Origin: Marinobacter segnicrescens
GTDB taxonomy: Bacteria; Pseudomonadota; Gammaproteobacteria; Pseudomonadales; Oleiphilaceae
Assembly (NCBI RefSeq): GCF_900111555.1
Contig: NZ_FOHZ01000007.1
Coordinates: 124,001 to 188,000, forward strand
DNA length: 64,000 nucleotides
Reading direction: 5' to 3'
The translations under genes were made by a program, and so were the position numbers. Of this stretch, positions 33,192-42,075 are shown one piece after another (the stretch's first letter is position 1; each line of letters opens with the position of its first letter). Below the pieces are notes generated by a model. That model ran no database searches. It was not told the DNA's origin and was given only the letters and a program-made list of their open reading frames with translations.

Positions 33192-33387
33192 GCCACGGAA
33201 TCCACGGAAGAACACGGAAAAAAGCAAAAGACCAAGACGTTATTGGGCCACGAAATCCACGAAAGAACACGAAATTGAAAAAACCAGACCTGTCTGTTCA
33301 GTAATCGTTTTTTCGTGTTCTTTCGTGGGTTTAGTGGCTAAAAAATCTTTTCATCTTTTTTCCGTGTTCTTCCGTGGATTCCGTGGC
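33192..33387. repeat. Nested double inverted repeat between the cobalamin riboswitch and nrdA
   Basis: The outer arms 33192-33224 and 33355-33387 are a perfect 33 bp inverted repeat. The inner arms 33247-33274 and 33311-33338 are 28 bp with two mismatches. All four arms are diverged copies of one unit of the type GCCACGNAATCCACGNAAGA followed by ACACGNAAA. As RNA it would fold into one very long two-part hairpin. I recall similar CACGGAAG/CGTGTTC repeats scattered in environmental bacterial genomes. A reading frame across it (33148-33390) is only the repeat translated and is not a gene. Confidence 0.85.
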
Positions 33388-33449
33388 TGACCAGCCCCTC
33401 CTGCAACGCGAAGCCAGTAACCCCCAACGCGTTGTAAAGGAGAGCACCC

Positions 33450-36203
33450 ATGTCCACAGCCCTGGCCGAGGCACCCCCAGCCACTACGGAATCCCTCCAG
33501 GTCATCAAGCGCAACGGCACCCTGGTGAGTTTCGACCCCTCCAAAATCAGCGTCGCCGTCACCAAGGCCTTCCTTGCCGTCGAGGGCGACCAGGCCGCCG
33601 GCTCCGCCCATATCAACCATGCCGTCAAAGCCGTGACTGAGCAGGTGGTCCAGGCCATCAGTCGTCGCCTGAAGGCCGGTGGCAAGGTCCATATCGAGGA
33701 CATCCAGGACCAGGTGGAGCTGGCCCTGATGCGTGGTGAAGAACAGAAAGTCGCCCGCGCCTACGTCCTCTACCGGGAGGAACACGCCCGCCAGCGGGCG
33801 CTGGACGAGCCAGTGGAAGCGCATCCGCACCTGACCGTGAAAAAGGCCGACGGTTCTTCAGCGCCCCTGGACCTGGGCCTGATGAAACTGCAGGTGGAAC
33901 AGGCGGCTACGGGTCTGCAGGGCATCAATGGCGAATCCCTGGTGGAAGACGCCCTGCGCAATCTCTACGACGGTATCGAGGAAACCGGCGTACTTTCTGC
34001 GCTGGTCATGACAGCCCGTGGCCGTATCGAACAGGAGCCGGACTACAGTGCGGTCACCGCCCGTTTGCTGCTAGAACAGATCCGCCTGGAAACCGCCGGG
34101 GAGCTGAACCTGCCCACCACGTTCTCGCTGGCGGAGGTTTACCCACAGGCGCTGACTGCGTTTATTCACGAAGGCATCCGCTACGAACTGCTGGACGAAG
34201 CCCTCGCCGCCTTTGACCTTGAACGCCTGGGCGGCGCCCTGAAGCCGGATCGGGACCAGCAGTTCGGCTTCCTCGGCCTGCAGACCCTGTACGACCGCTA
34301 CTTCCTGCACTGGAACCAGGCCCGCCTGGAGTTGCCCCAGGTGTTCTTTATGCGTGTCGCCATGGGCCTGGCCCTGCGGGAGGATGACCCCAACACCCGC
34401 GCCATCGAATTCTATGAGCTGCTGTCCAGCTTCGACTACATGGCCAGCACCCCCACGCTGTTCAACAGCGGCACCCGACATTCCCAGCTGTCCTCCTGCT
34501 ACCTCACCACCGTACAGGATGACCTGGAGAGCATTTATGGCGCCATCCGGGATAACGCCATGCTCTCCAAGTGGGCTGGCGGCCTGGGCAACGACTGGAC
34601 CCCGGTGCGCGCGCTGGGCTCCCACATCAAGGGCACCAACGGTCAGAGCCAGGGCGTGGTGCCGTTCCTGAAAGTGGTCAACGACACCGCCGTGGCGGTG
34701 AACCAGGGCGGTAAACGCAAGGGCGCCGTCTGCGCCTATCTGGAAAGCTGGCACCTGGATATCGAGGAATTCCTGGAGCTGCGCAAGAACACCGGTGACG
34801 AACGCCGCCGCACCCACGACATGAACACCGCCAACTGGGTACCGGACCTGCTCATTGAACGCATGCGAGAAGATGGCGACTGGACCCTGTTCTCCCCCAG
34901 CGATGTGAGCGACCTGCATGACCTATACGGCAACGCCTTCCGGGAACGCTACGAGCACTACGAAAAACTGGCAGAACAGGGGGAAATCACCCTGTACAAG
35001 ACTGTCTCCGCCAAGCAGCTCTGGCGCAAGATGCTCACCGTGCTGTTCGAAACCGGCCATCCCTGGATCACGTTCAAGGACCCCTGCAACCTGCGTTCAC
35101 CCCAGCAGCATAAAGGGGTCGTGCACAGCTCCAACCTGTGCACCGAAATCACCCTCAACACCAGCGAAGATGAAATCGCCGTGTGCAACCTGGGTTCCGT
35201 GAACCTGGCGGCCCATGTGCAGGATGGCGAGCTGGACGTACAACGGCTGGAGCGCACCGTCACCACCGCCGTACGCATGCTCGATAACGTCATCGAGATT
35301 AACTACTACGCGGTGCCCCAGGCGAAGAACTCCAACCTCAAACACCGCCCGGTGGGGCTGGGACTGATGGGCTTCCAGGACGCCCTCTACAAACTGGGCG
35401 TCCCCTATGCCAGCCCGGAAGCCGTGGCGTTCGCCGACGTGGCCATGGAGCAGCTCAGCTACTTCGCCATCCGTGCCTCCGCCACATTAGCCGGCGAACG
35501 GGGCGCCTACGAAAGCTACGAGGGTTCCCTGTGGGACCAGGGCATCCTGCCCATCGACTCCCTGGACCTGCTGAGAGCGAACCGTCGCGACGGCGACGTC
35601 TCGGTCAACACCGAAACCCGGCTGGACTGGACCCCCGTTCGGGAGCTCGTTGCCAGAAACGGCATGCGCAACAGCAACGTCATGGCCATCGCACCGACGG
35701 CTACCATCTCCAACATCGTCGGCGTCTCCCAGTCCATCGAACCGGCCTACCAGAACCTGTTCGTCAAATCGAACCTCTCCGGCGAGTTCACCGTGGTGAA
35801 CCCTTCACTGGTCCGTGACCTCAAAGCTGAGGGCCTGTGGGACAATGTCATGGTCAACGACCTGAAGTACTTCGACGGCAGCGTGCAACAGATCGACCGC
35901 ATACCGGCAGAACTCAAGGCCCGATACGCCACCGCCTTTGAGATCGATGCAAGATGGCTGGTGGAAGCCGCCGCCCGACGCCAGAAATGGCTCGACCAGG
36001 CCCAGAGCCTCAACCTCTATATGGCCGAGCCCAACGGCCGCAAACTCGATGACCTGTACCAGCTGGCCTGGGAGCGCGGCTTGAAAACCACCTATTACCT
36101 GCGCTCCCTGGGTGCCACCGGCGCTGAAAAAACAGCCCCGGTTGCCGCGCCACAGCCGCAGGTGTGCTCTATAGACGAACCTGACTGCGAGGCGTGCCAG
36201 TAG
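33450..36203 (+). CDS. nrdA: Class Ia ribonucleotide reductase alpha subunit NrdA
   Basis: A 917-residue oxygen-dependent ribonucleotide reductase large subunit. Two ATP-cone-like domains lie at the N-terminus (about 18-105 and 128-220), and the catalytic barrel follows. Predicted active-site cysteines are C350 (SSCYLTT), C564 (SNLCTEI) and C579 (AVCNLGS). The C-terminal redox pair lies in QVCSIDEPDCEAC. The long form with extra N-terminal cone resembles the Pseudomonas protein. AAAGGAG lies before the ATG. It sits under a cobalamin riboswitch, implying that a B12-dependent reductase (nrdJ) exists elsewhere. nrdB follows across a structured gap. Confidence 0.95.
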   Translation: MSTALAEAPPATTESLQVIKRNGTLVSFDPSKISVAVTKAFLAVEGDQAAGSAHINHAVKAVTEQVVQAISRRLKAGGKVHIEDIQDQVELALMRGEEQKVARAYVLYREEHARQRALDEPVEAHPHLTVKKADGSSAPLDLGLMKLQVEQAATGLQGINGESLVEDALRNLYDGIEETGVLSALVMTARGRIEQEPDYSAVTARLLLEQIRLETAGELNLPTTFSLAEVYPQALTAFIHEGIRYELLDEALAAFDLERLGGALKPDRDQQFGFLGLQTLYDRYFLHWNQARLELPQVFFMRVAMGLALREDDPNTRAIEFYELLSSFDYMASTPTLFNSGTRHSQLSSCYLTTVQDDLESIYGAIRDNAMLSKWAGGLGNDWTPVRALGSHIKGTNGQSQGVVPFLKVVNDTAVAVNQGGKRKGAVCAYLESWHLDIEEFLELRKNTGDERRRTHDMNTANWVPDLLIERMREDGDWTLFSPSDVSDLHDLYGNAFRERYEHYEKLAEQGEITLYKTVSAKQLWRKMLTVLFETGHPWITFKDPCNLRSPQQHKGVVHSSNLCTEITLNTSEDEIAVCNLGSVNLAAHVQDGELDVQRLERTVTTAVRMLDNVIEINYYAVPQAKNSNLKHRPVGLGLMGFQDALYKLGVPYASPEAVAFADVAMEQLSYFAIRASATLAGERGAYESYEGSLWDQGILPIDSLDLLRANRRDGDVSVNTETRLDWTPVRELVARNGMRNSNVMAIAPTATISNIVGVSQSIEPAYQNLFVKSNLSGEFTVVNPSLVRDLKAEGLWDNVMVNDLKYFDGSVQQIDRIPAELKARYATAFEIDARWLVEAAARRQKWLDQAQSLNLYMAEPNGRKLDDLYQLAWERGLKTTYYLRSLGATGAEKTAPVAAPQPQVCSIDEPDCEACQ

Positions 36204-36225
36204 GCGGTTACCCACCATAGTGCGA

Positions 36226-36335
36226 CCGGGATCTGGTCGGGTGCTTTTGGAGCAGCGCCATGGATGGCGCGGTGCAAGGTCGGCCCAGGGACGGGCCGTG
36301 AATTGCAGCGGAAAAAGCACCCGGCCAGGTCCCGG
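36226..36335. repeat. Three-way-junction palindromic element between nrdA and nrdB
   Basis: A 110-base element closed by 23 bp outer arms (36226-36248 with 36313-36335; two mismatches, both possible G-U pairs in RNA). It encloses two perfect hairpins: GCGCCA-TGGA-TGGCGC (36255-36270) and CGGCCC-N6-GGGCCG (36281-36298). It occupies most of the 172-base nrdA-nrdB gap. There is no T tract for termination. Similar compound palindromes occur as REP/BIME-like mobile elements, or this may be an mRNA element. I see no other copy in the window. Confidence 0.8.
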
Positions 36336-36375
36336 CCCCCAAAGTCCGGCCAACGAATCAGAGGATAGAAACGAC

Positions 36376-37434
36376 ATGCTGAACTGGGACGACCAACCAA
36401 GCACCGAGTCCACCAAAACTACAACCGAAGGCCCGGCCCCGGTCAACGTCGACGACAAACGCGTCATCAACGGCGAAACCGACATCAACCAGCTGGCGCC
36501 GTTCAAGTACCCCTGGGCCTGGGAGTACTTCATGAACGCCAACAAAAACCACTGGACCCCGCTGGACGTCAACATGGCCCAGGACGTCCACGACTACCAC
36601 CACCGCCTGACCGCGCCGGAGAAGCACGTGTACGAAAACGTGCTGGCCTACCTCACCACCTCCGACATCCTCGCCATGCGCAACATCGGCCTGGCGGTGA
36701 TGGAGAAAATGAGCGCCCCGGAACTGCAGATCTACCAGGCCCGCCAGGTGTACGAGGAAGCCATGCACACCTGGGCTTACCAGCACTGCATTGAAACCCT
36801 CAACCTGGACCAGAGTGAAATCTACAACCGCTACCGGGTGGTGCCGGAAATCAACGGCAAGATCCAGATGGCCAACCGCCGCCTGGATGCCGCCATGCGC
36901 TCCGACCTGAACCTGCGCAACCGGGACGACCTGCAGGAATTCATCATGAGCTACCTGTTCTTCGCCGCCGTGTTCGAAGGCACCTGGTTCTACAACGGCT
37001 TCAGCCCCATCTTCGCCCTGCAGCGCCGGGGCCTGATGCGGGGCACTGGCGAGCAACTGCAGTACATCCTGCGGGACGAAGCCATGCACTTCTCCTTCGG
37101 CCTGAAAGTGGTCAACCAGATCCTCGACGAGGAAAACATCACCCTCGATCCCAAGGCGGTGCAGGACATGTGGGATGAGTCGGAAGCGGCAGAGAAAGCC
37201 TATGCTGACTATATCCTGCGGGATCCCATCCTCGGCTATTCCGCCGAATACCACAGCGAGCAGTTCCGGTTTGTCGCCAACCGCCGGGCGAGAACCGTGG
37301 GCCTGGAAGAGCCGTTCCCCGGGGCGAAGAACGTCTCCCCCTGGCTGGACGAACAGGCCACCCTGCGCAAGGAGAAGAACTTCTTCGAGACCCGGGTGAT
37401 CGAGTACCAGACCGGCGCGCAGCTGGAGTGGTAG
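36376..37434 (+). CDS. nrdB: Class Ia ribonucleotide reductase beta subunit NrdB
   Basis: A 352-residue di-iron/tyrosyl-radical subunit partnering NrdA. EAMHTWAY places iron ligands E128 and H131 and the radical Tyr135 at the same spacing as E. coli E115/H118/Y122. Later ligands are in FEGTWFYNGF and LRDEAMHFSF. The C-terminus QLEW carries an aromatic tail likely to dock to NrdA. I start at the ATG at 36376. An in-frame codon at 36220 would translate the palindromic element as a low-complexity Gly/Arg/Pro-rich leader. Confidence 0.94.
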   Translation: MLNWDDQPSTESTKTTTEGPAPVNVDDKRVINGETDINQLAPFKYPWAWEYFMNANKNHWTPLDVNMAQDVHDYHHRLTAPEKHVYENVLAYLTTSDILAMRNIGLAVMEKMSAPELQIYQARQVYEEAMHTWAYQHCIETLNLDQSEIYNRYRVVPEINGKIQMANRRLDAAMRSDLNLRNRDDLQEFIMSYLFFAAVFEGTWFYNGFSPIFALQRRGLMRGTGEQLQYILRDEAMHFSFGLKVVNQILDEENITLDPKAVQDMWDESEAAEKAYADYILRDPILGYSAEYHSEQFRFVANRRARTVGLEEPFPGAKNVSPWLDEQATLRKEKNFFETRVIEYQTGAQLEW

Positions 37435-37515
37435 GTCATTGGGCTGCGTCGCCAGGGCTTCAGGGAAACGGTCATTGGCAGTTACACTGTCGCTGAACCC
37501 GAAGCGTGAGACCCC

Positions 37516-38289
37516 ATGCCCAGATCCTTCTATCGCCGCGGGCCGGACCACCGCGGCGGTGCCCCGGTGACCTTCCTGGATGTCCGGCGCCGATTTCAGT
37601 TCCGCACCGTCGAGATCGGCCGCTGGGTGACTGAGCCGGAAAAGCAGCGTAGTGCCGCCCTGTTCTACGACGCCCTGTGCGATCTGATGACTATACTGGG
37701 CGGCACCGAAACCCTGATCTCCCTGCGGGGCACCCTGGCCCTGCAGTACGGCATCGGCGGCCAGCCGGGCGTATCCGCTCACTACACCCCGGCCACCCGC
37801 AGCTTTGCCCTGGCCAAGAATGCCGGTCCCGGCAGTATCGCCCATGAGTGGTTCCACGCCTTTGATCACTACATTGCCGACAAGCTGTTTGAACAAGGCA
37901 GCAAAGGCGCTTTCGGCTCCACCCTATGGCTGACCCGGGACGATCCGGTTTCACACCCCCTCAACCAGCGCCTGCAGGCCTGTTACAAGGCCATTCTGCT
38001 GAACCCGGCCGGTACCGGACCCAGCGATCTGTTTCGCCAGTCCGCGAAAGCCGACAAGGCCGCCGGTGTCCTCTACTTCAGCAAGCCCGAAGAACTCTGT
38101 GCCCGGGCCTTCGAGGCATTTGTGCAGGACGCCGACTGCAAGAACGAATTCCTGGTCAAGGGTACCCGGGAAACCGACGAAGCCAGGATGGGGCTGTACC
38201 CGCGGGGTGAGCAGCGGGAGGCGATCAACTGCGCCTTTCAGAACTACTTTTTCAACCTTGGTCATGCACTGCAGCGGATCAAGGTCTGA
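37516..38289 (+). CDS. CLCA_X-like protein with HEWFH metalloprotease-like motif
   Basis: A 257-residue cytosolic protein without signal peptide or membrane segments. The motif SIAHEWFHAFDHY near residues 112-124 is a zincin-type HExxH site with a downstream Asp/His. The sequence reminds me of the annotated CLCA_X family of marine gammaproteobacteria, function unknown. Cys-rich patches (LCARAFEAFVQDADC near 198-213) may bind metal. It lies 81 bases after nrdB on the same strand but probably has its own promoter. Whether it is a peptidase is not shown. Confidence 0.65.
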   Translation: MPRSFYRRGPDHRGGAPVTFLDVRRRFQFRTVEIGRWVTEPEKQRSAALFYDALCDLMTILGGTETLISLRGTLALQYGIGGQPGVSAHYTPATRSFALAKNAGPGSIAHEWFHAFDHYIADKLFEQGSKGAFGSTLWLTRDDPVSHPLNQRLQACYKAILLNPAGTGPSDLFRQSAKADKAAGVLYFSKPEELCARAFEAFVQDADCKNEFLVKGTRETDEARMGLYPRGEQREAINCAFQNYFFNLGHALQRIKV

Positions 38290-38444
38290 GGAGCGGGATT
38301 GACACACACAGGCTGGTATATTGCATTCAGGTTGGGTGTCTGACGGCTATGCTATCAGGGATGGACCAGAGTCCGACCAGAGGTTCGTGTGACCCGCGAA
38401 CCGTGCGCCCGGCTCCATGCATTTGCTGGTGAGAGGTAGAATAA

Positions 38445-38795
38445 TTGGCCTACTACATAACAAAAGTCTTGGTAACTGCGGTTCTGGTTGTGCTGATCTC
38501 GGAGATATCAAAACGCAGTTCATTTATCGGGGCGGTTCTTGCATCCGTGCCTTTGACCTCTGTTCTGGCATTGCTTTGGTTATACATCGACACCGGGGAT
38601 ATCGACAGGGCCAGCGAACTTGCCAGCAGCGTATTCTGGCTGGTCATCCCATCTTTGGCATTATTTGTCGCTATGCCGTTACTCCTTAAGCAAGGTGTCA
38701 ACTTCTACCTCAGCCTCGCGGTATCGATTGGCATTACCACAACCTGTTACTGGTTAATGATCATTGTTCTCCACCATTATGGCGTAGACCTTTGA
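38445..38795 (+). CDS. DUF3147-like small membrane protein
   Basis: A 116-residue protein with four predicted membrane helices (about 3-22, 28-47, 62-81, 88-110). KVLVTAVLVVLISEISKRSSF and GAVLASVPLTSVLA resemble the DUF3147 family as I recall it. The start is TTG at 38445 with GAGAGG 9 bases upstream. Function is unknown. The 155-base gap before it contains no recognisable gene. A lipoprotein gene follows 31 bases later and may be co-transcribed. Confidence 0.75.
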   Translation: MAYYITKVLVTAVLVVLISEISKRSSFIGAVLASVPLTSVLALLWLYIDTGDIDRASELASSVFWLVIPSLALFVAMPLLLKQGVNFYLSLAVSIGITTTCYWLMIIVLHHYGVDL

Positions 38796-38826
38796 ACTAT
38801 CGATCATTGCGTTTGGGGAGATATCC

Positions 38827-39360
38827 ATGCGCTTGATCCTGGTCAGTCTGCTGCTCGCAACCCTGTTAACCGGCTGCGCCAACGTCTCACGTTTCGAGAA
38901 AGGACCGTTGGTGGCCCATGGTGAACAAATTGATGGCTCCGGCGAACCTCTTTATTACGTGGTAGGGATAGATCTGGGGAAAGCAGGGGATTCAAGGCCT
39001 TTGGAGGCTCTGCTGAGACTGTCACCGGACAGTCCACCGGTTTCCATTGGTGCTCTGCGACCGCAACAGGTTGCCCGTTACCTGCCACCCTTTGTACCGC
39101 CTCCACAGTGGCCTGACTCATGGAAGCAAAAATCCAGAGAGAACGATGCCTATACGGGGGGCGGATTCCACATCGTGTTCAGGGAGGGACGTCTGTTGTC
39201 GGTCGGGATCTGTTCCCATTGCGCCGGGGAAAGGGAGGAGCCAGTAGTTGGCACGCCGGATGGTCAGCATTGGTACGCCTTGCCGCTTACCCGGCAGCAG
39301 GTCATCGATGTATTTGGTCATCCGGACCGGGTACATAAAGTGAATGAGGTTCGATACTGA
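38827..39360 (+). CDS. Predicted lipoprotein of unknown function
   Basis: A 177-residue protein with a clear lipoprotein signal: basic start, hydrophobic stretch, lipobox LTGC (Cys17). The mature part has no domain I recognise. It contains a CSHC pair (SVGICSHCAGERE, about 128-140) and PPFVPPPQWPDSW, with the last third resembling a small-protein-A-like fold (QQVIDVFGHPDRV). GGGGAG precedes the ATG. The next gene, a YhhN-family membrane protein, starts 31 bases after it, so a small envelope operon is possible. Confidence 0.7.
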   Translation: MRLILVSLLLATLLTGCANVSRFEKGPLVAHGEQIDGSGEPLYYVVGIDLGKAGDSRPLEALLRLSPDSPPVSIGALRPQQVARYLPPFVPPPQWPDSWKQKSRENDAYTGGGFHIVFREGRLLSVGICSHCAGEREEPVVGTPDGQHWYALPLTRQQVIDVFGHPDRVHKVNEVRY

Positions 39361-39391
39361 GTGAGGTGAAGATGTGTTGGAAGCAGAGCCA

Positions 39392-40063
39392 ATGAAACCA
39401 TCTCGTGTTACCGCAACCCGCCTGGTGCCATCGCTTGCCTGGCTGCTGGCCTTTGCCCTCTTTGCTCTGCTTTATATCTCCCTTCGGGACGTTTTCCCCC
39501 ACGGCGTGGGGTGGTTTTTCAAGGTCATCCCTATTGCACTGCTCCTTCAGTTGGTGGTGGCAAAGGGCGCGGGGAGAACCCGTAACTTCCTGATTGCCGC
39601 GCTGGTGCTCTCGGGAACCGGGGACATTCTGCTCAGTCTGGACGGCCTGTTTATTCCCGGGCTGGGCGCCTTCCTGCTGGCTCAACTGACTTACACAGCG
39701 TTATTTCTCACACAGTTTCGCTGGCGGGTGGGTCGATTGCCCTGGGCGGCCGTGATCCTTGCCTACGCCCTGGCCTGCACCCTGTTTATCATTCCACAGA
39801 CTGGTGACCTGCAGCTGGTAACTTTGGTTTATATGATTGCCATCAGCCTGATGGCGATCTCCGCCGGTTTCCGGGATGACAGTCAATTTCTCTGGGTGGC
39901 CCTGGGTGCGCTGATCTTCATGGTCAGCGATACCCTGATTGCCATCGACAAGTTTGTCTCGCCCTTTGCCGGATCGGGTGTCGCCATTATGGCCACCTAC
40001 TATATTGCCCAGTTGCTGATTTGCGTTGGTGTGATCAGGCATGGCCGTGACCCAGGCGGTTAG
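39392..40063 (+). CDS. YhhN family membrane protein (lysoplasmalogenase-like)
   Basis: A 223-residue integral membrane protein with about eight hydrophobic segments. The YhhN/TMEM86 pattern is visible in FFKVIPIALLLQLVV, LSGTGDILLSLD and FMVSDTLIAIDKF, the last two carrying the conserved acidic residues of the family. Eukaryotic members hydrolyse lysoplasmalogen. The activity of bacterial members is less certain. I use the ATG at 39392 (GGAAG upstream) rather than an in-frame TTG at 39374. Confidence 0.8.
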   Translation: MKPSRVTATRLVPSLAWLLAFALFALLYISLRDVFPHGVGWFFKVIPIALLLQLVVAKGAGRTRNFLIAALVLSGTGDILLSLDGLFIPGLGAFLLAQLTYTALFLTQFRWRVGRLPWAAVILAYALACTLFIIPQTGDLQLVTLVYMIAISLMAISAGFRDDSQFLWVALGALIFMVSDTLIAIDKFVSPFAGSGVAIMATYYIAQLLICVGVIRHGRDPGG

Positions 40064-40153
40064 ATTTTTTTCCCCGTTGCTTCCTGCGATTAGTCGAAAT
40101 GCTTACCCCTGATGCATATGATTGGCGTACATGAAGAAACCGCCGAGAGAACG

Positions 40154-41503
40154 ATGACGAAAACAGCAGGGCCATCAAGCAGGAAGAGTTACACCTACCT
40201 GGGAACGGTTGATGACTCGGTGTTCCGCTACAAGTGGGATATCGACATTGACCTGAAATACCTGAACAACATGCTCCTGCGCAAGGCGGTCATGGGTGAG
40301 CGGATTGTGCTCAACGATGGCTATCTTCTCAACCTGCCTGCGGCCCGCGAGGCCCTGTTGAATCCCTCGAAATCACCCCTCAAGCTCCTGATCGAACAGA
40401 ATTTTGTCCGCATTTTGCAGCGTAACGAGTCCCTGGCCGAGTTGCCGGAAGCCATGGCTTCCCAGGGTGTGGAGTCCTTTGAAGGTCTGCGCAAATCTGC
40501 CGAATGGAGCGACCTTGGCCCCATGCTCAAGCGTTGGGAGCCGGTATTGCAGCAATATCAGAATTTCCTGCCCTGGCCGAAAAAGGATATCAGCCATGGC
40601 TTCACCCTGATGATGCAGCGATTACAGGGGCACACGGTGCAGGGTCTGGGGCTGAACCATGTCAGTGATGACCTCTGGCGCCGGGTACTGGATACCTACC
40701 TGGAGCAATCAGAGCAATCCCATGCCGCAGCGAGAACACGGTGGGAAAACCTGGTGCTCGAACTGGCCGGACAGGAGCCGCAAGCAAAGTCCCTGGTGGA
40801 CGAACTGATGGGCCTGGCGAACCAGGTTTACCACTACAATTTCGGCGTATGCCTTTCTGCGGTCAGGGACCCGGCCCAGGCAGGCAGTTCCCTGGACTCA
40901 TCCACCATCGCGGTCGAAACCCGATACAGCCCGGCTTTCGCCGACCTGTTGCAGGTCGATTCCGTTATGGACACCGTAACGTTTGATGCGCCAACGCTGA
41001 AGCTGCCCAGGCGGGTTCCGGTGGACGCCAGGGATTTCTGGGAACAGCTGGTGCGGCCGGATACCGAGCTGGGCGAGAAACGGGCGGGTTTCGTCGACAG
41101 TTATGAGGCTTATCTCAATGGTGAAATCGACCGCAAGCAACTGGAAGATATTGCGGATGACTATTCCCGCAGGCTTCTTCGCAGTTGTGGAGAGGTGGAA
41201 ACCCGGTCAAGGACCGCCCGACTGGGTCGCACTGCCATGAGCCTCGGTTTTGTCGGCGCCGGGACGTTACTGGGGGGACCGGTGTTTGCGTTGTTGTTAT
41301 GGGTGGCTGAGAACGCCGCGGTCCCCACCGTGATGAAAGTACTGCGACGCAGGGGGCAGGAGGTTGAGCTGCCGGTTGCAGGGAGCAAATCCCGAACCCC
41401 GGAACCGGTAAACGCCGGTGGTGCTGGTACCCAGTTGGCGTCTGTTCAGCTGGACCCGGCGAAGGCGTCCGAGCTGGTCAGTCAGATCAGGGACTTTGGC
41501 TAG
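40154..41503 (+). CDS. Hypothetical protein with C-terminal hydrophobic segment
   Basis: A protein of about 449 residues that I do not recognise. Most of it looks helical and soluble, rich in Leu, Trp and Arg. A hydrophobic stretch rich in Gly and Leu lies around residues 360-390 (LGFVGAGTLLGGPVFALLLW), followed by a basic segment and a disordered Pro/Gly/Ser tail. An in-frame ATG at 40112 would add 14 residues, but the one at 40154 has GAGAG upstream. There is no close neighbour on either side (90 bases before, convergent lrp gene after). Confidence 0.6.
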   Translation: MTKTAGPSSRKSYTYLGTVDDSVFRYKWDIDIDLKYLNNMLLRKAVMGERIVLNDGYLLNLPAAREALLNPSKSPLKLLIEQNFVRILQRNESLAELPEAMASQGVESFEGLRKSAEWSDLGPMLKRWEPVLQQYQNFLPWPKKDISHGFTLMMQRLQGHTVQGLGLNHVSDDLWRRVLDTYLEQSEQSHAAARTRWENLVLELAGQEPQAKSLVDELMGLANQVYHYNFGVCLSAVRDPAQAGSSLDSSTIAVETRYSPAFADLLQVDSVMDTVTFDAPTLKLPRRVPVDARDFWEQLVRPDTELGEKRAGFVDSYEAYLNGEIDRKQLEDIADDYSRRLLRSCGEVETRSRTARLGRTAMSLGFVGAGTLLGGPVFALLLWVAENAAVPTVMKVLRRRGQEVELPVAGSKSRTPEPVNAGGAGTQLASVQLDPAKASELVSQIRDFG

Positions 41504-41622
41504 TGTGCCTTTATCGCCATTTCGTGTGCCGCTGAGAAGCTGGGTACTCCTGCTTGGGGGCAGGAACCTTTTCATGGAACTGTAGTTACCTGCCGGTCCG
41601 CGAGAACCATGGCCCGGACCGG

Positions 41623-42075
41623 TCAGAGGGCCCCGTCCCGCACACTTTCCATGACCACGAACGTGCTGGTCTGCAGCACGTGGGGCAGGGCCGAGATCTG
41701 CTCCCCCAGCACCTGCCGGTATTCGGCCATGTTGCGGGTGCGGACCTTTAGCAGGTAATCGAAGTTGCCGGCGATCATGTGGCACTGCTCAACGGCAGCA
41801 ATGCCCCGCACCGCCTCGTTAAAGGCGGCCAGGGCCTTGCTGCTGGTGTCGTTGAGGGTCACCTGGGCAAAGGCGATATGGCTCATGCCCATACGGGTCT
41901 GGTTGAGCAGGGCGGTGTAGCCGGTGATATAGCCCTGCTCCTCCAGCCGACGCATGCGTACCTGGCAGGGGGTCTTGGACAGCCCCACCCGGGAGGCCAG
42001 CTCGGTGATGGTAATGCGGGCGTTTTTCTGCAGTTCCCGCATGATGGAATGATCGATACGGTCTGGCTCGGTCAT
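41623..42075 (-). CDS. Lrp/AsnC-type regulator, probable PutR
   Basis: A 150-residue Lrp-family regulator with an N-terminal HTH (about 5-50: IMRELQKNARITITELASRV, then GLSKTPCQVRMRRLEE) and a C-terminal RAM ligand-binding domain (about 65-145). The divergent neighbour is putA, and the PutA here lacks its own DNA-binding domain, so a separate proline-responsive activator of the PutR kind is expected. That role is inferred from context. It is convergent with the upstream unknown gene. Confidence 0.85.
   Translation of the reverse strand: MTEPDRIDHSIMRELQKNARITITELASRVGLSKTPCQVRMRRLEEQGYITGYTALLNQTRMGMSHIAFAQVTLNDTSSKALAAFNEAVRGIAAVEQCHMIAGNFDYLLKVRTRNMAEYRQVLGEQISALPHVLQTSTFVVMESVRDGAL

Noticed and set aside
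33192..33387. CRISPR-like repeats
   Set aside because: Only four repeat copies occur, in inverted rather than direct orientation, with no regular spacers and no cas genes.
33148..33390. Small frame across the nested palindrome
   Set aside because: Its peptide is just the repeat unit translated, and it overlaps the riboswitch-nrdA leader.
38310..38340. Sigma70 promoter before the DUF3147-like gene (TTGACA and TATATT)
   Set aside because: The spacing between the two hexamers is only 12 bases, too short for sigma70.
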